From positions 1 to 36,477 of the forward strand of contig LSKF01000081.1 in NCBI GenBank assembly GCA_001556995.1: 36,477 nucleotides of DNA, in the 5' to 3' direction. The DNA is from Erythrobacteraceae bacterium CCH12-C2 (GTDB taxonomy: Bacteria > Pseudomonadota > Alphaproteobacteria > Sphingomonadales > Sphingomonadaceae). Of this stretch, positions 16,641-25,658 are shown one piece after another. Position 1 is the first letter of the stretch, and the number at the start of each line of letters is the position of its first letter. The notes beneath the pieces were generated by a model that saw nothing but the letters and a program-made list of their open reading frames with translations, was not told the origin of the DNA and searched no databases. The position numbers were made by a program, and so were the translations under genes.

Positions 16641-16740
16641 CCGTTCGTCCTGAGCTTGTCGAAGGACCGTTCTGCTCTTTGGATCATTGCCCTTTTCTCA
16701 CGAAGAAAGTGCAGCCCTTCGACAGGCTCAGGGCGAACGG
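16641..16740. repeat. Paired REP-like inverted repeat, copy 1
   Basis: Two ~26-nt arms in inverted orientation: CCGTTCGTCCTGAGC... at 16641-16666 and ...GGCTCAGGGCGAACGG at 16715-16740. They differ at three positions and are separated by 48 nt. The core CTGAGCTTGTCGAAGG is a widely dispersed repeat in sphingomonads. It fills the space between the convergent stress-protein and tesB genes, where it could act as a bidirectional terminator or mRNA stabiliser. A second copy is at 23075-23165. Confidence 0.8.
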
Positions 16741-16752
16741 AAGAGGGCTGAA

Positions 16753-17676
16753 TTAGCCTTTCACCCGCTTCCGCATCATGCCTTCCTGCGCAACGCTGGC
16801 GACCAGCTCGCCTGCGAGGTTGAAGATCCGCCCGCGGTTGAAGCCGCGCCCGCCGCCGCTCCACGGCGCGTCGGTGGCGTAGAGCAGCCATTCATCGGCG
16901 CGCGCCTCGCGGTGAAACCATACGGCATGGTCAAGGCTCGCGCCGACCAGTTCCCCGCGCATCCAGCTCAGGCCATGCGGCAGCGCGCTGGTGCCGAGCA
17001 GGGTGTAATCGCTGGCATAGGTGATGACCGCGCGGTGGAGTTCGGGCGTGTCATCCGCCCCGGTGATCGGCGCGCAGGCCCGGAACCAGGTATGCGCGCG
17101 CGGCGGACGCGGGGCGGTGCTCATCCAGTGCAGCAGATCGACGCTACGGGTTTCGATCGGACGCGGGCGCAGCATAACGCGGCGCTGGGTCTCGCTGAGC
17201 CGGTCACCCCAAGCCTCGGCAATCTCGCGCCGCATGTCCATATCGGGGCGCAGGTCGGCGGGGTCGGGCACCTCGGGCATCGGCGAGTCGCTGTGTTCGA
17301 GGCCCTCTTCGGGGAGCTGGAAGCTGGCGGTGAGGTTGAGGATGGGCACCATCGCGCCATCCTCCCCCGCCTGCGCCGCGACCACACGGCGGTTGGCAAA
17401 GCTCTTGCCGTCAAAGTCGCGCTCGATCCGGTAGGTGATCGGCGCGCCTTCGCGCCCGCCGCGCAGGAAATAGGCGTGGAGCGAGTGCGCGGCCTTGCCA
17501 TCGCTGACGGTGGCTTGGGCCGCCTGCAAGGCCTGCGCCAGTACCTGCCCGCCGAACACCCGTCCGATCCCATCGGTCTGCGGCGGCCCTTCGTAGAGGT
17601 CGGGGCCAAGCGCCCCCACGGTCAGCAGGCGGATCAGGCCCGCGACCAGTTCTTCATTCGTCGGTGTATCACTCAT
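16753..17676 (-). CDS. tesB: Acyl-CoA thioesterase II (TesB)
   Basis: 307 aa double hot-dog protein; hydrolyses acyl-CoA to free fatty acid and CoA. The N-terminal hot-dog has VFGGQVLAQAL and SLHAYFLRGG; the C-terminal one has ITYASDYTLLG and ASLDHAVWFHR. The catalytic triad known for E. coli TesB (Asp204, Thr228, Gln278) aligns with Asp223, Ser247 and Gln297 here, with a constant offset of 19; Ser replaces Thr. It lies 22 bp downstream of the JmjC-like cupin gene on the same strand and ends next to a paired REP-like repeat. Co-transcription with the cupin and GNAT genes is likely, but a functional link is not evident. Confidence 0.93.
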   Translation of the reverse strand: MSDTPTNEELVAGLIRLLTVGALGPDLYEGPPQTDGIGRVFGGQVLAQALQAAQATVSDGKAAHSLHAYFLRGGREGAPITYRIERDFDGKSFANRRVVAAQAGEDGAMVPILNLTASFQLPEEGLEHSDSPMPEVPDPADLRPDMDMRREIAEAWGDRLSETQRRVMLRPRPIETRSVDLLHWMSTAPRPPRAHTWFRACAPITGADDTPELHRAVITYASDYTLLGTSALPHGLSWMRGELVGASLDHAVWFHREARADEWLLYATDAPWSGGGRGFNRGRIFNLAGELVASVAQEGMMRKRVKG

Positions 17677-17698
17677 GGCGCGAGGCCATGCGTGCGCT

Positions 17699-18577
17699 TT
17701 ACGCCCCCGTCAACCCGAGCTTGCGCATGATGCGGAAGGCATAGGCCTTGGCGTAATTCTGCTGCGGCCAGCGGCCCGGAGCGGCGGGCTTGAAGCCCTT
17801 TTCGCGGAGGATCGCATTCATGATCCGCGCGTCGCTCTCGCGGTAACTCCACTCGCTGCGCCATGTGATCGAGAGCGAGACCGAAGGCGCGGGGCCGTTT
17901 TTCACGAAATGCGGGGCCATGACTGGCACGAACAGCGCTTCGCCGGGCGCAAGCGGGAATTCGGTGCCGTGGGGGAGCATCGCGTCATCCCACTTCAATT
18001 CGCGCGGGCCGCCCGAATGGTAGGTTTCGTGCGCTTCATCGGGCACAAACCGGGTGTCGCCTGCCGGAAACTGGGTCATCACCTTGGTGCCCCGGATCTG
18101 GAGCAGGATGTTGTGTTCAGGATCGAAGTGATAGGGCGTCACCGATCTCGGCGAGGAGACGAAGATGAACCCCTGCGGGGTCAGCATCGCGCCGGTCGCG
18201 GCTTCGATTTCCGGACGGATTTCGTCGAGCAGGCCCAGCAGCAGCGCCTCATAAGCGGGCACCTGTTCGATATTCTTGAGCACCGCCCAGCTCTCCGCCT
18301 CGGCGATGCGGCGGACGGTTTCCGCGATGGTCAGCCCGTTCGAACCCGGCTTGCCATCGACCCCGATTGGCAGATCGCCGCGGTTGTATTCGACCGAGGT
18401 GAGGGGCAGCTTCTCCGCCAGCTGCGCCAGCGCCTCGATCTCCAGCAGCGGGTGGCTGGTCAGGCTGTGGCTTAGGACATGCGGCTGTTCGGGATAATGC
18501 GCGGCAAAGCGGGCGCGGGCGGCTGTGTCGAAGACCGGCGTCGTCGCGGCGTCGGTGAAGCGGGTGGGGGCGTTCAT
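17699..18577 (-). CDS. JmjC-like / cupin_8 protein, putative Fe(II)/2OG oxygenase
   Basis: 292 aa. A double-stranded beta-helix region carries YHFDPEHNILLQIRG with His150-x-Asp152 and a distal His in VMAPHFVKNG (His223), the Fe(II)-binding triad of JmjC/cupin_8 hydroxylases. ALFVPVMAPHFVKN and SVSLSITWRSEW are typical of the second half of the fold. Such proteins are often annotated cupin-like or wrongly as transcriptional regulators. ATG 18577 has a strong GAGGAGG ribosome-binding site and overlaps the GNAT stop (ATGA); the frame upstream of it is not supported. Translational coupling to the GNAT acyltransferase suggests a joint pathway. The substrate (protein side chain or small molecule) is unknown. 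Confidence 0.8.
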   Translation of the reverse strand: MNAPTRFTDAATTPVFDTAARARFAAHYPEQPHVLSHSLTSHPLLEIEALAQLAEKLPLTSVEYNRGDLPIGVDGKPGSNGLTIAETVRRIAEAESWAVLKNIEQVPAYEALLLGLLDEIRPEIEAATGAMLTPQGFIFVSSPRSVTPYHFDPEHNILLQIRGTKVMTQFPAGDTRFVPDEAHETYHSGGPRELKWDDAMLPHGTEFPLAPGEALFVPVMAPHFVKNGPAPSVSLSITWRSEWSYRESDARIMNAILREKGFKPAAPGRWPQQNYAKAYAFRIMRKLGLTGA

Positions 18578-19737
18578 GCGTTCCTCCTCGGACGGGTTTC
18601 GTAAGCCATCAGCAGGCCAAACAGCGCGCGCCGCAGCGGACCGCCGATGGCGATGTTGCGGCTGACCATGTGGCGCTTGTCCCGCCACAGACGTTCGATC
18701 ATCGGGTGGCCTTCGACCGCGCAGCTATCGGCCCACTGCACATCATCGCGCGCCAGCAGGGCGAGGTTTTCGAGCTGCAACAGCATGCCGGGCGAAAAGC
18801 GCGCGTAGGCCTCATCATAAGCGGTCTTGAAGCTGTAGATGCCGGGCGGCGTGATCAGATTGGCCAGCATGGCAATCGCCCGGCCATCGAGCCGCAGCGC
18901 CAGACGCTCCAGCCGCCCCGCCGCCGCCGCGCCCGTGAGAGCCTGTTCGAAAAAGGTCTGCGTGTCCGGCGCGCTCGCCAGCGACGATCCTTCAGCGCCC
19001 TTCCACCCTGCGGCCTCGAGCGCGAGGAACTCCGCGATCCATACGGAGAGCCCCTCGGCGTCTTCCAGCCGCTCAAAGGTCAGCGCGCCTTCCTCGGCCA
19101 AGCGGTTGTGCTGGCGGCGCAGCTCCTTGCGCTTCTTTGCGCTCATCGCCTGCGTCAGATAGGCCTCCGGTGAGGCAGCGCCGGTCAGCAAGGCGCGGCG
19201 CTCTTCGAGGGTGACATAGTGCGCTCGCCCGCTTGCGCTCAGAACCTGCGTCAGAGCCGCATGGGCCGGACCATCGGCGGGCAGTTTGGGCAGGTGCAGA
19301 AACAGCGCGCTGCGCGGGGTGCGGTCAAAATGGGCCAGCAGCGCGCGCCAAAACCCTTGCTCGTACCCCGCAAGGATCAGCGGCACGCCGCAGAAAGCGT
19401 TGGGGTGCAGCCAGCCCGCCGCATGGGTGACACGGTGACCGTAGTAATCAGCATGGCGAATAACCGGGAGCAGGCCTGCGAGCTTGCCGTCGACAAACCA
19501 AGCCTTGGTCACGATCCGCTGGTCGCGCCCCCATTGGCGCAAGGCGGGGATCAGAAGGCTGGGTTCAAAGAAGGGGTTGGGTTCGGATGCTTTTGCCAAC
19601 AGCCGTTCCCACGCCGTGATAAATGCGGGCGCAGCGATGTCATCGGCAGAAAGCAGGCGGATTTCGCCATGGTCGGCGCTGCCTTGCGGCATGCTTCGCG
19701 CTTGGGTGCGCAAAGTCCGCGCACTTGCCATGTCCAT
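18574..19737 (-). CDS. GNAT superfamily acyltransferase, BioF2-like / CelD type
   Basis: 387 aa. The layout is that of the Acetyltransf_6 (BioF2-like) group: an N-terminal half with PFFEPSLLIPALRQWG and AWFVDGKLAGLLPVIRHADYYGH, a basic AKKRKELRRQHNRL segment near 200, then ALRLDGRAIAMLANLI and the FKTAYDEAYARFSPGMLLQLENL block. This block is the diagnostic acyl-acceptor/CoA site pattern. Relatives act in polysaccharide or cell-envelope modification (FemAB/CelD-like), but the acceptor here cannot be named. The start is ATG 19737 with a GGAG/GGGG element upstream; ATG 19731 is an alternative. It heads the GNAT-cupin-tesB unit, just downstream of the hppA terminator. Confidence 0.82.
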   Translation of the reverse strand: MDMASARTLRTQARSMPQGSADHGEIRLLSADDIAAPAFITAWERLLAKASEPNPFFEPSLLIPALRQWGRDQRIVTKAWFVDGKLAGLLPVIRHADYYGHRVTHAAGWLHPNAFCGVPLILAGYEQGFWRALLAHFDRTPRSALFLHLPKLPADGPAHAALTQVLSASGRAHYVTLEERRALLTGAASPEAYLTQAMSAKKRKELRRQHNRLAEEGALTFERLEDAEGLSVWIAEFLALEAAGWKGAEGSSLASAPDTQTFFEQALTGAAAAGRLERLALRLDGRAIAMLANLITPPGIYSFKTAYDEAYARFSPGMLLQLENLALLARDDVQWADSCAVEGHPMIERLWRDKRHMVSRNIAIGGPLRRALFGLLMAYETRPRRNA

Positions 19738-19853
19738 TGCCGAAACCCCGCTCCATCACGCCATTCGGGCGCGCGCTCGGGTTTTGCCACAGGGCGATTA
19801 AGAAAGCCTCAGCGTGAAAGGGGCCTGTCCGGGGAAGGGACAGGGGCGAAGGC

Positions 19854-19891
19854 AAAAATAAACCCCGCCGGGCAGGCCGCCCGGCGGGGTT
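19854..19891 (-). terminator. Rho-independent terminator after hppA
   Basis: A perfect 13-bp stem (AACCCCGCCGGGC at 19861-19873 and GCCCGGCGGGGTT at 19879-19891, 5-nt loop) is followed on the minus strand by TATTTTTG. This is a textbook intrinsic terminator about 25 bp after the hppA stop. It separates the his-nus-thi-hpp cluster from the GNAT gene. The gap 19738-19853 holds another short hairpin (CCTGTCC/GGACAGG) and presumably the GNAT promoter. Confidence 0.92.
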
Positions 19892-19916
19892 GGGTGTTCA
19901 CGCTTGCTGCCTTGCC

Positions 19917-22037
19917 TCAGCCCACGCCGTGGGCAAGAGCGGCGAGCAGCAGCAGGGCGACGATGTTGGTGATCTTGATCATCGGGTTCACAGCAGGGCC
20001 AGCCGTGTCCTTGTAGGGATCGCCGACCGTGTCGCCCGTCACCGCGGCCTTGTGGGCTTCAGAGCCCTTGCCGCCGTGATTGCCGTCTTCGATGTACTTC
20101 TTGGCATTGTCCCAAGCGCCGCCACCGGCGGTCATCGACAGGGCCACGAACAGCCCGCTGACGATCACACCCAGCAGCAACGCGCCCAGCGCCGCAAAGC
20201 CATTGTCCTGCCCCGCGATGGCGGTGATCACGAAGTACACCACCACCGGCGCCAACACGGGCAGCAGCGAGGGGATGATCATCTCCTTGATCGCAGCCTT
20301 GGTCACAAGGTCGACGGTGCGGGCATAGTCGGGCTTGGAGGTGCCCGCCATGATCCCCGGGTTCTCGCGGAACTGGTTGCGCACGTCGATCACCACGTCG
20401 CCCGCTGCGCGGCCCACTGCGGTCATGCCCATCGCCCCGAACAGATAGGGCAGCAGCGCGCCGAGCAGCAGCCCGACGATCACGAAGGGGTTTTCCAGGC
20501 TGAAATCGACATTCGCATCCGGGAAGAAGGTCCGAAGGTCGGTGGTATAGGCCGCGAACAGCACCAGCGCGCCAAGGCCCGCTGAACCGATGGCATAGCC
20601 CTTGGTCACGGCCTTGGTGGTGTTGCCCACCGCGTCGAGCAGGTCGGTCTTCTCGCGCACGCTATCGTCCAGACCCGACATCTCGGCGATCCCGCCGGCA
20701 TTGTCGGTGACCGGGCCATAGGCGTCGAGCGCCACGACCATCCCCGCCAGCGCCAGCATGGACGTCGCCGCATAGGCAATCCCCATCAGCCCCGCGAGGC
20801 CATAGGCGATGATGATCCCCGCCACGATCACCAGCGTGGGCAGCGCGGTCGCCTCGAGGCTGATCGCGAGGCCCTGGATCACGTTGGTGCCGTGGCCCGT
20901 CTCCGAAGCCTTGGCGATCGAGCGCACCGGGCGATAGGCCGTGCCGGTGTAATACTCGGTGATCCAGATGATGAGGCCGGTGATGGCAAGGCCCAGCAGG
21001 GCGCAGTAGAACAGGCTCATGCCGGTGAACTCGGTCATGCCCTGATCGGGGTTGATCACCGTGTCCATGCCCATGCCGACGGTGCCGAGCGCATATTGCG
21101 TGACGAACCAGATCAGCGGGATCGAGGTGACAGCGGTGACGATGAAGCCCTTGTACATCGCCCCCATCACGTTGGTCCCGCCGCCCAGCCGGACGAAGTA
21201 GGTGCCGAGGATCGAGGTGACGATGCACGCGCCCCCGATCAGCAGCGGCAGCGCCATCAGCGGCAACAGCAGATCGCCCAATTGCGTGAGCAGCAGCGCG
21301 GTCAGCACCATGGTCGCGCCGACGGTGACCACGTAAGTCTCGAACAGGTCGGCGGCCATCCCGGCGCAGTCGCCGACATTGTCGCCGACGTTGTCCGCGA
21401 TCACCGCCGGGTTGCGCGGATCATCCTCGGGGATGCCCGCCTCGACCTTGCCGACAAGGTCCGCGCCGACGTCCGCCGCCTTGGTGAAGATGCCTCCGCC
21501 CAGACGCGCGAAGATCGAGATCAGCGATGCGCCGAATGCGAGGCCGACAAGCCCGTCGATCACCTCGCGGCTGGCCGGTGTCAGCCCCATGGGGCCGATC
21601 ATCGCGGCAAAGAACACGGCAATCGCCAGCAGGGCGAGGCCCGCCACCAGCATGCCCGTAATCGCGCCCGCCCGGAACGCCAGCGTCAGCCCCGCCTGAA
21701 GCCCCTGCGAAGCCGCCTCGGCGGTGCGCACGTTGGCTCGCACCGAGATATTCATGCCGATATACCCTGCGACGCCCGACAGCACCGCACCGGTGACAAA
21801 GCCGATCACGGCGGTTGTCCCGAGCGCAAAGGCGACGATCGCGGCAACGACGACGCCGACAATGGCGATCGTGGTATATTGGCGGTTCAAATAAGCCTGC
21901 GCGCCTTCCTGAATGGCGGCGGCAATTTCCTGCATCCGGGCATTGCCCGGGCTGGCGCGCAGCACCTGCGAGCTGGTGATGACGCCATACACAATGGCAA
22001 GCAGCCCCAGTCCAATCGAAATAAGCAATAGATTCAC
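19917..22037 (-). CDS. hppA: Membrane-bound proton-translocating pyrophosphatase (H+-PPase)
   Basis: 706 aa, ~16 transmembrane helices expected. It couples PPi hydrolysis to H+ pumping across the inner membrane. The catalytic block [19 protein letters not shown] (about 189-207) and [19 protein letters not shown] (about 215-233) bind Mg-PPi. The GNTTKA motif has Lys475 at the position that in characterised enzymes marks the K+-independent class (Ala in the K+-dependent class). GTG 22037 is chosen because GAGAGGGG lies seven bases upstream and the protein then begins with a membrane helix as in Rhodospirillum; the open frame to 22376 is not coding. It is last of the hisG-hisD-nusB-thiL series, 145 bp after thiL, and ends at a strong terminator. 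Confidence 0.97.
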   Translation of the reverse strand: MNLLLISIGLGLLAIVYGVITSSQVLRASPGNARMQEIAAAIQEGAQAYLNRQYTTIAIVGVVVAAIVAFALGTTAVIGFVTGAVLSGVAGYIGMNISVRANVRTAEAASQGLQAGLTLAFRAGAITGMLVAGLALLAIAVFFAAMIGPMGLTPASREVIDGLVGLAFGASLISIFARLGGGIFTKAADVGADLVGKVEAGIPEDDPRNPAVIADNVGDNVGDCAGMAADLFETYVVTVGATMVLTALLLTQLGDLLLPLMALPLLIGGACIVTSILGTYFVRLGGGTNVMGAMYKGFIVTAVTSIPLIWFVTQYALGTVGMGMDTVINPDQGMTEFTGMSLFYCALLGLAITGLIIWITEYYTGTAYRPVRSIAKASETGHGTNVIQGLAISLEATALPTLVIVAGIIIAYGLAGLMGIAYAATSMLALAGMVVALDAYGPVTDNAGGIAEMSGLDDSVREKTDLLDAVGNTTKAVTKGYAIGSAGLGALVLFAAYTTDLRTFFPDANVDFSLENPFVIVGLLLGALLPYLFGAMGMTAVGRAAGDVVIDVRNQFRENPGIMAGTSKPDYARTVDLVTKAAIKEMIIPSLLPVLAPVVVYFVITAIAGQDNGFAALGALLLGVIVSGLFVALSMTAGGGAWDNAKKYIEDGNHGGKGSEAHKAAVTGDTVGDPYKDTAGPAVNPMIKITNIVALLLLAALAHGVG

Positions 22038-22116
22038 GAGCAATCCCCTCTCGTTATGTCCTGTTTCCGTTTGGGAAACGCACGCCTCTTGTGATCCCGT
22101 GGGCGTGAGCGAGACA

Positions 22117-22144
22117 GTCATAGGCACAATGGCAAGGCTGGCAA
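22117..22144 (-). promoter_or_regulatory. Candidate promoter for hppA
   Basis: Minus-strand TTGCCA (22144-22139), 16-nt spacer, TATGAC (22122-22117), in the 145-bp gap between thiL and hppA. The length of the gap and this pair suggest that hppA can be expressed independently of the upstream genes. Eye inspection only. Confidence 0.3.
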
Positions 22145-22182
22145 GCCTTCCGGAGAGTGCCAATCCCCGTTTTGCGGCGGTT

Positions 22183-23058
22183 TCAGCCGTTTTGTGTGGG
22201 TTCGCCGTGGCGATAGCCGAGACTGGCGGGCTCGTTGAAAGCTGCGGAGCCCAGCGCCAGAGGTGCGTCGGTGCGCGCGGTGACGGTGCCGATCCGGTGC
22301 GCGGGGACGGGCAGCAGCGCGGATGGGGGCGCGGTGAACAGCAGTTCGTAATCGTCGCCCCAGCGGACGCATTCATCGGCCCGCGCCGTATCGGCCACGG
22401 GGATGGCGTCGGGATCGAGCGCGAGGGTCACACCGCTGGCCTCGGCCATTCGGAAGGCATCCAGCAGAAGACCGTCGGAGACGTCCATCATCGCGGTGAC
22501 ATGAGGCGCGAGTGCCTGTCCCTCGGCAAGGCGCGGGACCGGGCGGTCGAAAGCGGCGCGGTGTTCCGTCGCCCCCTCGAAACCGAGCATCGCGCGGCCC
22601 ACCGGCCCCGTCAGCCAGGCGCCGTCGCCAGCCTGCGCGCCGCTGCGCGAGGGGACGGGGGTGTGGCTCGCCCGCCCGATGGCCGTCAGGCCGAGGGCGC
22701 GCGCGCCTGCGGCCGCAATCGTGTCCCCGCCGAGTAAAGGGGTGTCGAAGGCTGCGAGCGCCGCGTGCAACCCTGCGATGAAGCGCGCATCGTCCCGCCC
22801 CAGGGTGTGCCCGAGCAACACGCCGACCGGCACCGCGCCCTTGGCCGCAAGGTCCGAGAGGTTGGTCGCCACCAGCTTCCATGCGACGTCCGCCATGTCG
22901 GCATCCTCGCGGAAATGGACGCCTTCGGCCATCATGTCGTGGGTGATGACGAGGGTCTCGCCGCCGAAGGGCAGCACCGCGCAATCATCCGCCAGCCCGC
23001 GTGCGCCCGGATGGAGCGGGAGGCTGCGCAAGGCGGCGATGAAGTCGGGTTCGTTCAT
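22183..23058 (-). CDS. thiL: Thiamine-monophosphate kinase
   Basis: 291 aa. Phosphorylates thiamine phosphate to thiamine diphosphate, the last step of cofactor synthesis. The ATP/Mg-binding features of the PurM-like fold are visible: [12 protein letters not shown] near the N-terminus, [50 protein letters not shown] and the late [10 protein letters not shown]. These are the conserved ThiL blocks in order. ATG 23058 is preferred to the upstream TTG at 23067. The position after nusB is conserved widely in proteobacteria. A paired REP-like repeat separates it from nusB and may reduce read-through. Confidence 0.95.
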   Translation of the reverse strand: MNEPDFIAALRSLPLHPGARGLADDCAVLPFGGETLVITHDMMAEGVHFREDADMADVAWKLVATNLSDLAAKGAVPVGVLLGHTLGRDDARFIAGLHAALAAFDTPLLGGDTIAAAGARALGLTAIGRASHTPVPSRSGAQAGDGAWLTGPVGRAMLGFEGATEHRAAFDRPVPRLAEGQALAPHVTAMMDVSDGLLLDAFRMAEASGVTLALDPDAIPVADTARADECVRWGDDYELLFTAPPSALLPVPAHRIGTVTARTDAPLALGSAAFNEPASLGYRHGEPTQNG

Positions 23059-23074
23059 GCGCCGCAATCACTAA

Positions 23075-23165
23075 CCGTTCGCCCTGAGCTTGTCGAAGGG
23101 CCGTTCTTCTTTTGGCGCGGTAGGGAAGAAGAATTACGGGGCTTCGACAAGCTCAGCCCGAACGG
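23075..23165. repeat. Paired REP-like inverted repeat, copy 2
   Basis: Arms CCGTTCGCCCTGAGC... at 23075-23100 and ...GCTCAGCCCGAACGG at 23140-23165 share the same 26-nt core as copy 1 and are again inverted, here 39 nt apart. Inner TTCTTCTT and AAGAAGAA can extend the pairing. It sits inside a transcription unit, between the nusB stop and the thiL start, so its transcript would form a long hairpin there. Confidence 0.8.
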
Positions 23166-23173
23166 GGATAATG

Positions 23174-23641
23174 CTAAGCGCGCGCGTCCTTCGCCACAGC
23201 ATCGAGGATGCCGTTGACGAACTTCGCCTGCCCATCGTCGAAGAAGGCCTTGGCGACATCGACATATTCGCTGATCGCCACCGCCACCGGAATATCGGCG
23301 CGGGCGAGGAGCTCGTAGGTGCCAGCGCGCAGCACCTGCAGCATCGCCTTGTCGAGCCGCGTCAGGCTCCACCCGGCAGCGAGTTTGGTGGCCACCAGCG
23401 CGTCAATCTCGTCGCGCCGCGCATCGACGCCGCGCACGATGTCGTCAAAGAACGGCACCTCGGCATCGGCATATTCGGCCTCGTCGAAAGCATCCTCGTC
23501 GATGGTGCGGCCCAGTCGGTGCTGGTGGAATTCATCGAGCAGCCGCGCGAGGGGGGTGCCCTCCATGTGCTGCTGATAGAGCGCCTGCACGGCGGCAAGC
23601 CGCGCGGCGGAACGCGCTTTGGAGCGGGCGGGTTGGGTCAT
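23174..23641 (-). CDS. nusB: Transcription antitermination factor NusB
   Basis: 155 aa all-helical RNA-binding protein that works with NusE (S10) at boxA in rRNA transcription. Conserved landmarks: ARLAAVQALYQQHMEG at the N-terminus, the central WSLTRLDKAMLQVLRAGTYE, VAISEYVDVAKAFFD and the C-terminal FVNGILDAVAKDARA. The length is normal for alphaproteobacteria, which have a longer acidic loop (about 45-65) than E. coli. ATG 23641 overlaps the hisD stop by 4 nt (ATGA), indicating coupled translation. Confidence 0.96.
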   Translation of the reverse strand: MTQPARSKARSAARLAAVQALYQQHMEGTPLARLLDEFHQHRLGRTIDEDAFDEAEYADAEVPFFDDIVRGVDARRDEIDALVATKLAAGWSLTRLDKAMLQVLRAGTYELLARADIPVAVAISEYVDVAKAFFDDGQAKFVNGILDAVAKDARA

Positions 23642-24933
23642 TTGATCCTCAGTTCCACGGACTTGGCGTGGGCAGGCAGCCCCTCGGCATGGGCGAGGGT
23701 CGCGGCAGCAGGGCCGATCTCGGCGAAGGACGCTTCATCGAGCCCCAGAAAACTGGTGCGCTTCATGAAATCGAGCACCGAGAGGCCGCTGGAGAAACGC
23801 GCCCGCCTGCCGGTGGGCAGGACATGGTTGGGCCCGGCGACATAATCGCCCACCGCCTCGGGCGTCATCCGGCCAAGGAAGATGCTCCCGGCGTGGCGGA
23901 TGGCGTGGAGATAGGGCTCGGGATCATCGACCGCGAGTTCGACATGCTCCGCCGCAAGCCGATTGGCGAGGGCGGGGGCCTCGGCGAGCAGATCGTTGAC
24001 GACGATGATCACCCCGTGCGCGTCCCAACTGGCGCGCGCGGTCTTTCCGGTGGCGAGCTGGGTGATCTGCAAATCGATGCAATCCTCCACCTGCCGCGCA
24101 AAGCCTGCATCATCGGTGATGAGGATCGATTGCGAAGTGGGATCGTGCTCGGCTTGGCTGAGCAGGTCGGCGGCGATCCAGTCGGGATCGTTTTTGCCAT
24201 CCGCGATGACGAGGATTTCGGAAGGACCGGCGACCATGTCGATCCCTACCACGCCGAACAACTGGCGCTTGGCCTCGGCCACCCATGCATTGCCGGGGCC
24301 GGTGATGACATCGACCGGGCGGATGCGCTCGGTGCCATAGGCGAGTGCGCCGACCGCCTGTGCCCCGCCGACGCGCCAGATCTCGTCCACCCCGGCAATA
24401 TGCGCGGCGGCGAGCACCATCGGGTTGGACTGGCCCTTGGGCGTCGGGGTGACAATCGCCAGCCGCTCGACCCCGGCGACCCGCGCCGGGATGGCGTTCA
24501 TCAGCAGCGAGGAGGGATAGGCCGCGCGGCCCCCCGGCACATAGAGCCCCGCCGCATCCACCGGCCGCCAGATCGCCCCCAGACGCACGCCCACCGCGTC
24601 GACATAGTCGCGGTTCGCGGGCAATTGCGCCTCGTGATAGGCGCGGATGCGCGCAGCGGCGAGTTCGAGCGCGTCGCGCAAGGTCGGGTCAAGCTCGCGA
24701 TAGGCCTGCTCGCAGCGTTCGCGCGAGATCGACCAGTCGGCATCATCAGCCAGAGCATAGCCATCAAACCGCTGGGTATAGTCCACCAGCGCCGTATCGC
24801 CCCGACCTTTCACCGCTTGCAGGATCGAGGTGACCTGGCCTGCGACATCGCTGTCAGCCTCGCGCCGGGCATCGACGATCCGATCGAACTTGGCGGCAAA
24901 ATCGGGCTGGAGGGTGGAAAGGATGCTGATCAT
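23638..24933 (-). CDS. hisD: Histidinol dehydrogenase
   Basis: 431 aa. Zn-dependent NAD+ enzyme catalysing the last two steps of histidine synthesis, L-histidinol to L-histidine. Zn ligands Gln260 and His263 ([15 protein letters not shown]), Asp363 ([14 protein letters not shown]) and His422 ([12 protein letters not shown]), and catalytic Glu329-His330 (AAEHVEL), all align with the E. coli residues at a constant offset of 3. [16 protein letters not shown] and the [16 protein letters not shown] site are present. ATG 24933 overlaps the hisG stop, and its stop overlaps the nusB ATG, so hisG-hisD-nusB are translationally coupled. Confidence 0.98.
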   Translation of the reverse strand: MISILSTLQPDFAAKFDRIVDARREADSDVAGQVTSILQAVKGRGDTALVDYTQRFDGYALADDADWSISRERCEQAYRELDPTLRDALELAAARIRAYHEAQLPANRDYVDAVGVRLGAIWRPVDAAGLYVPGGRAAYPSSLLMNAIPARVAGVERLAIVTPTPKGQSNPMVLAAAHIAGVDEIWRVGGAQAVGALAYGTERIRPVDVITGPGNAWVAEAKRQLFGVVGIDMVAGPSEILVIADGKNDPDWIAADLLSQAEHDPTSQSILITDDAGFARQVEDCIDLQITQLATGKTARASWDAHGVIIVVNDLLAEAPALANRLAAEHVELAVDDPEPYLHAIRHAGSIFLGRMTPEAVGDYVAGPNHVLPTGRRARFSSGLSVLDFMKRTSFLGLDEASFAEIGPAAATLAHAEGLPAHAKSVELRIK

Positions 24934-25619
24934 GCGGCTGCCTCGATGCTGCGCAGCTCGGCGTCATGGCGGAAAGCGGCAACCAGCGCGGCAACCCGCG
25001 GATCGGTCTTCAAGGCAGTGCGGTTGACGATCAGGCGCGCCGAAATGTCGAGGATCACATCGGTTTCGACCAGACCGTTTTCCTTCAACGTCTTGCCGGT
25101 CGAGACCAGATCAACGATTTGGCGGGCAAGACCCAGCGAGGGGGCAAGCTCCATCGCGCCGTTCAATTTGACGCATTCGGCCTGCACCCCGGCGGCCTCG
25201 AAATGGCGGCGGGTGAGGTTGGGGTATTTGGTGGCGACCCTGAGGTGGCTGGCACTGGCAGGCTCCTCGCCATCGCTCACTAGCCGCGCAACCGAGAGGC
25301 GGCAGATGCCGATGCCGAGGTCGACCGGCGCGTAAAGGTCGGCATAGTCGAACTCCTCGATCACGTCCGAGCCGACAATGCCCACCTGTGCCGCGCCGTG
25401 GGCCACGAAGGTCGCGACATCGAAGGCTCGTACGCGGATCATGCGCATGTCATCGCGCGTGCATGCAAAGGCCAAGGCACGGCTGGCAGGGTCGTGGAAC
25501 TCCGCATCAGGCACCACCCCGGCGCGCGCCATCACCGGCAGCGCTTCATCGAGAATGCGGCCCTTGGGGACAGCGAAGGTCAGCTGTCCGGGATTGTTGG
25601 AATTGACAAGACTGGGCAT
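24930..25619 (-). CDS. hisG: ATP phosphoribosyltransferase, short form (HisG_S)
   Basis: 229 aa from ATG 25619. Condenses ATP and PRPP in the first step of histidine synthesis. N-terminal [30 protein letters not shown] and the PRPP-binding segment near [16 protein letters not shown] are diagnostic. The protein ends soon after the catalytic domains, without the C-terminal regulatory ACT-like domain of ~290-aa long HisG. It is thus the short class, which needs the regulatory partner HisZ; no hisZ lies in the window. It heads the his-nus-thi-hpp unit and is divergent from the DUF2332 gene with only 39 bp between starts. Confidence 0.96.
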   Translation of the reverse strand: MPSLVNSNNPGQLTFAVPKGRILDEALPVMARAGVVPDAEFHDPASRALAFACTRDDMRMIRVRAFDVATFVAHGAAQVGIVGSDVIEEFDYADLYAPVDLGIGICRLSVARLVSDGEEPASASHLRVATKYPNLTRRHFEAAGVQAECVKLNGAMELAPSLGLARQIVDLVSTGKTLKENGLVETDVILDISARLIVNRTALKTDPRVAALVAAFRHDAELRSIEAAA

Positions 25620-25658
25620 GATTGGCCGCGCACTTAAGGGCGAGGAGGCAAAAGGGCA

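Noticed and set aside
17699..18577. Transcriptional regulator (label often given to such cupin-like proteins)
   Set aside because: No helix-turn-helix is visible; the HxD...H residues point to a JmjC-like oxygenase.
20892..22031. 379-codon plus-strand frame opposite hppA
   Set aside because: His/Asp/Gln-rich antisense of a highly conserved membrane protein; no evidence of coding.
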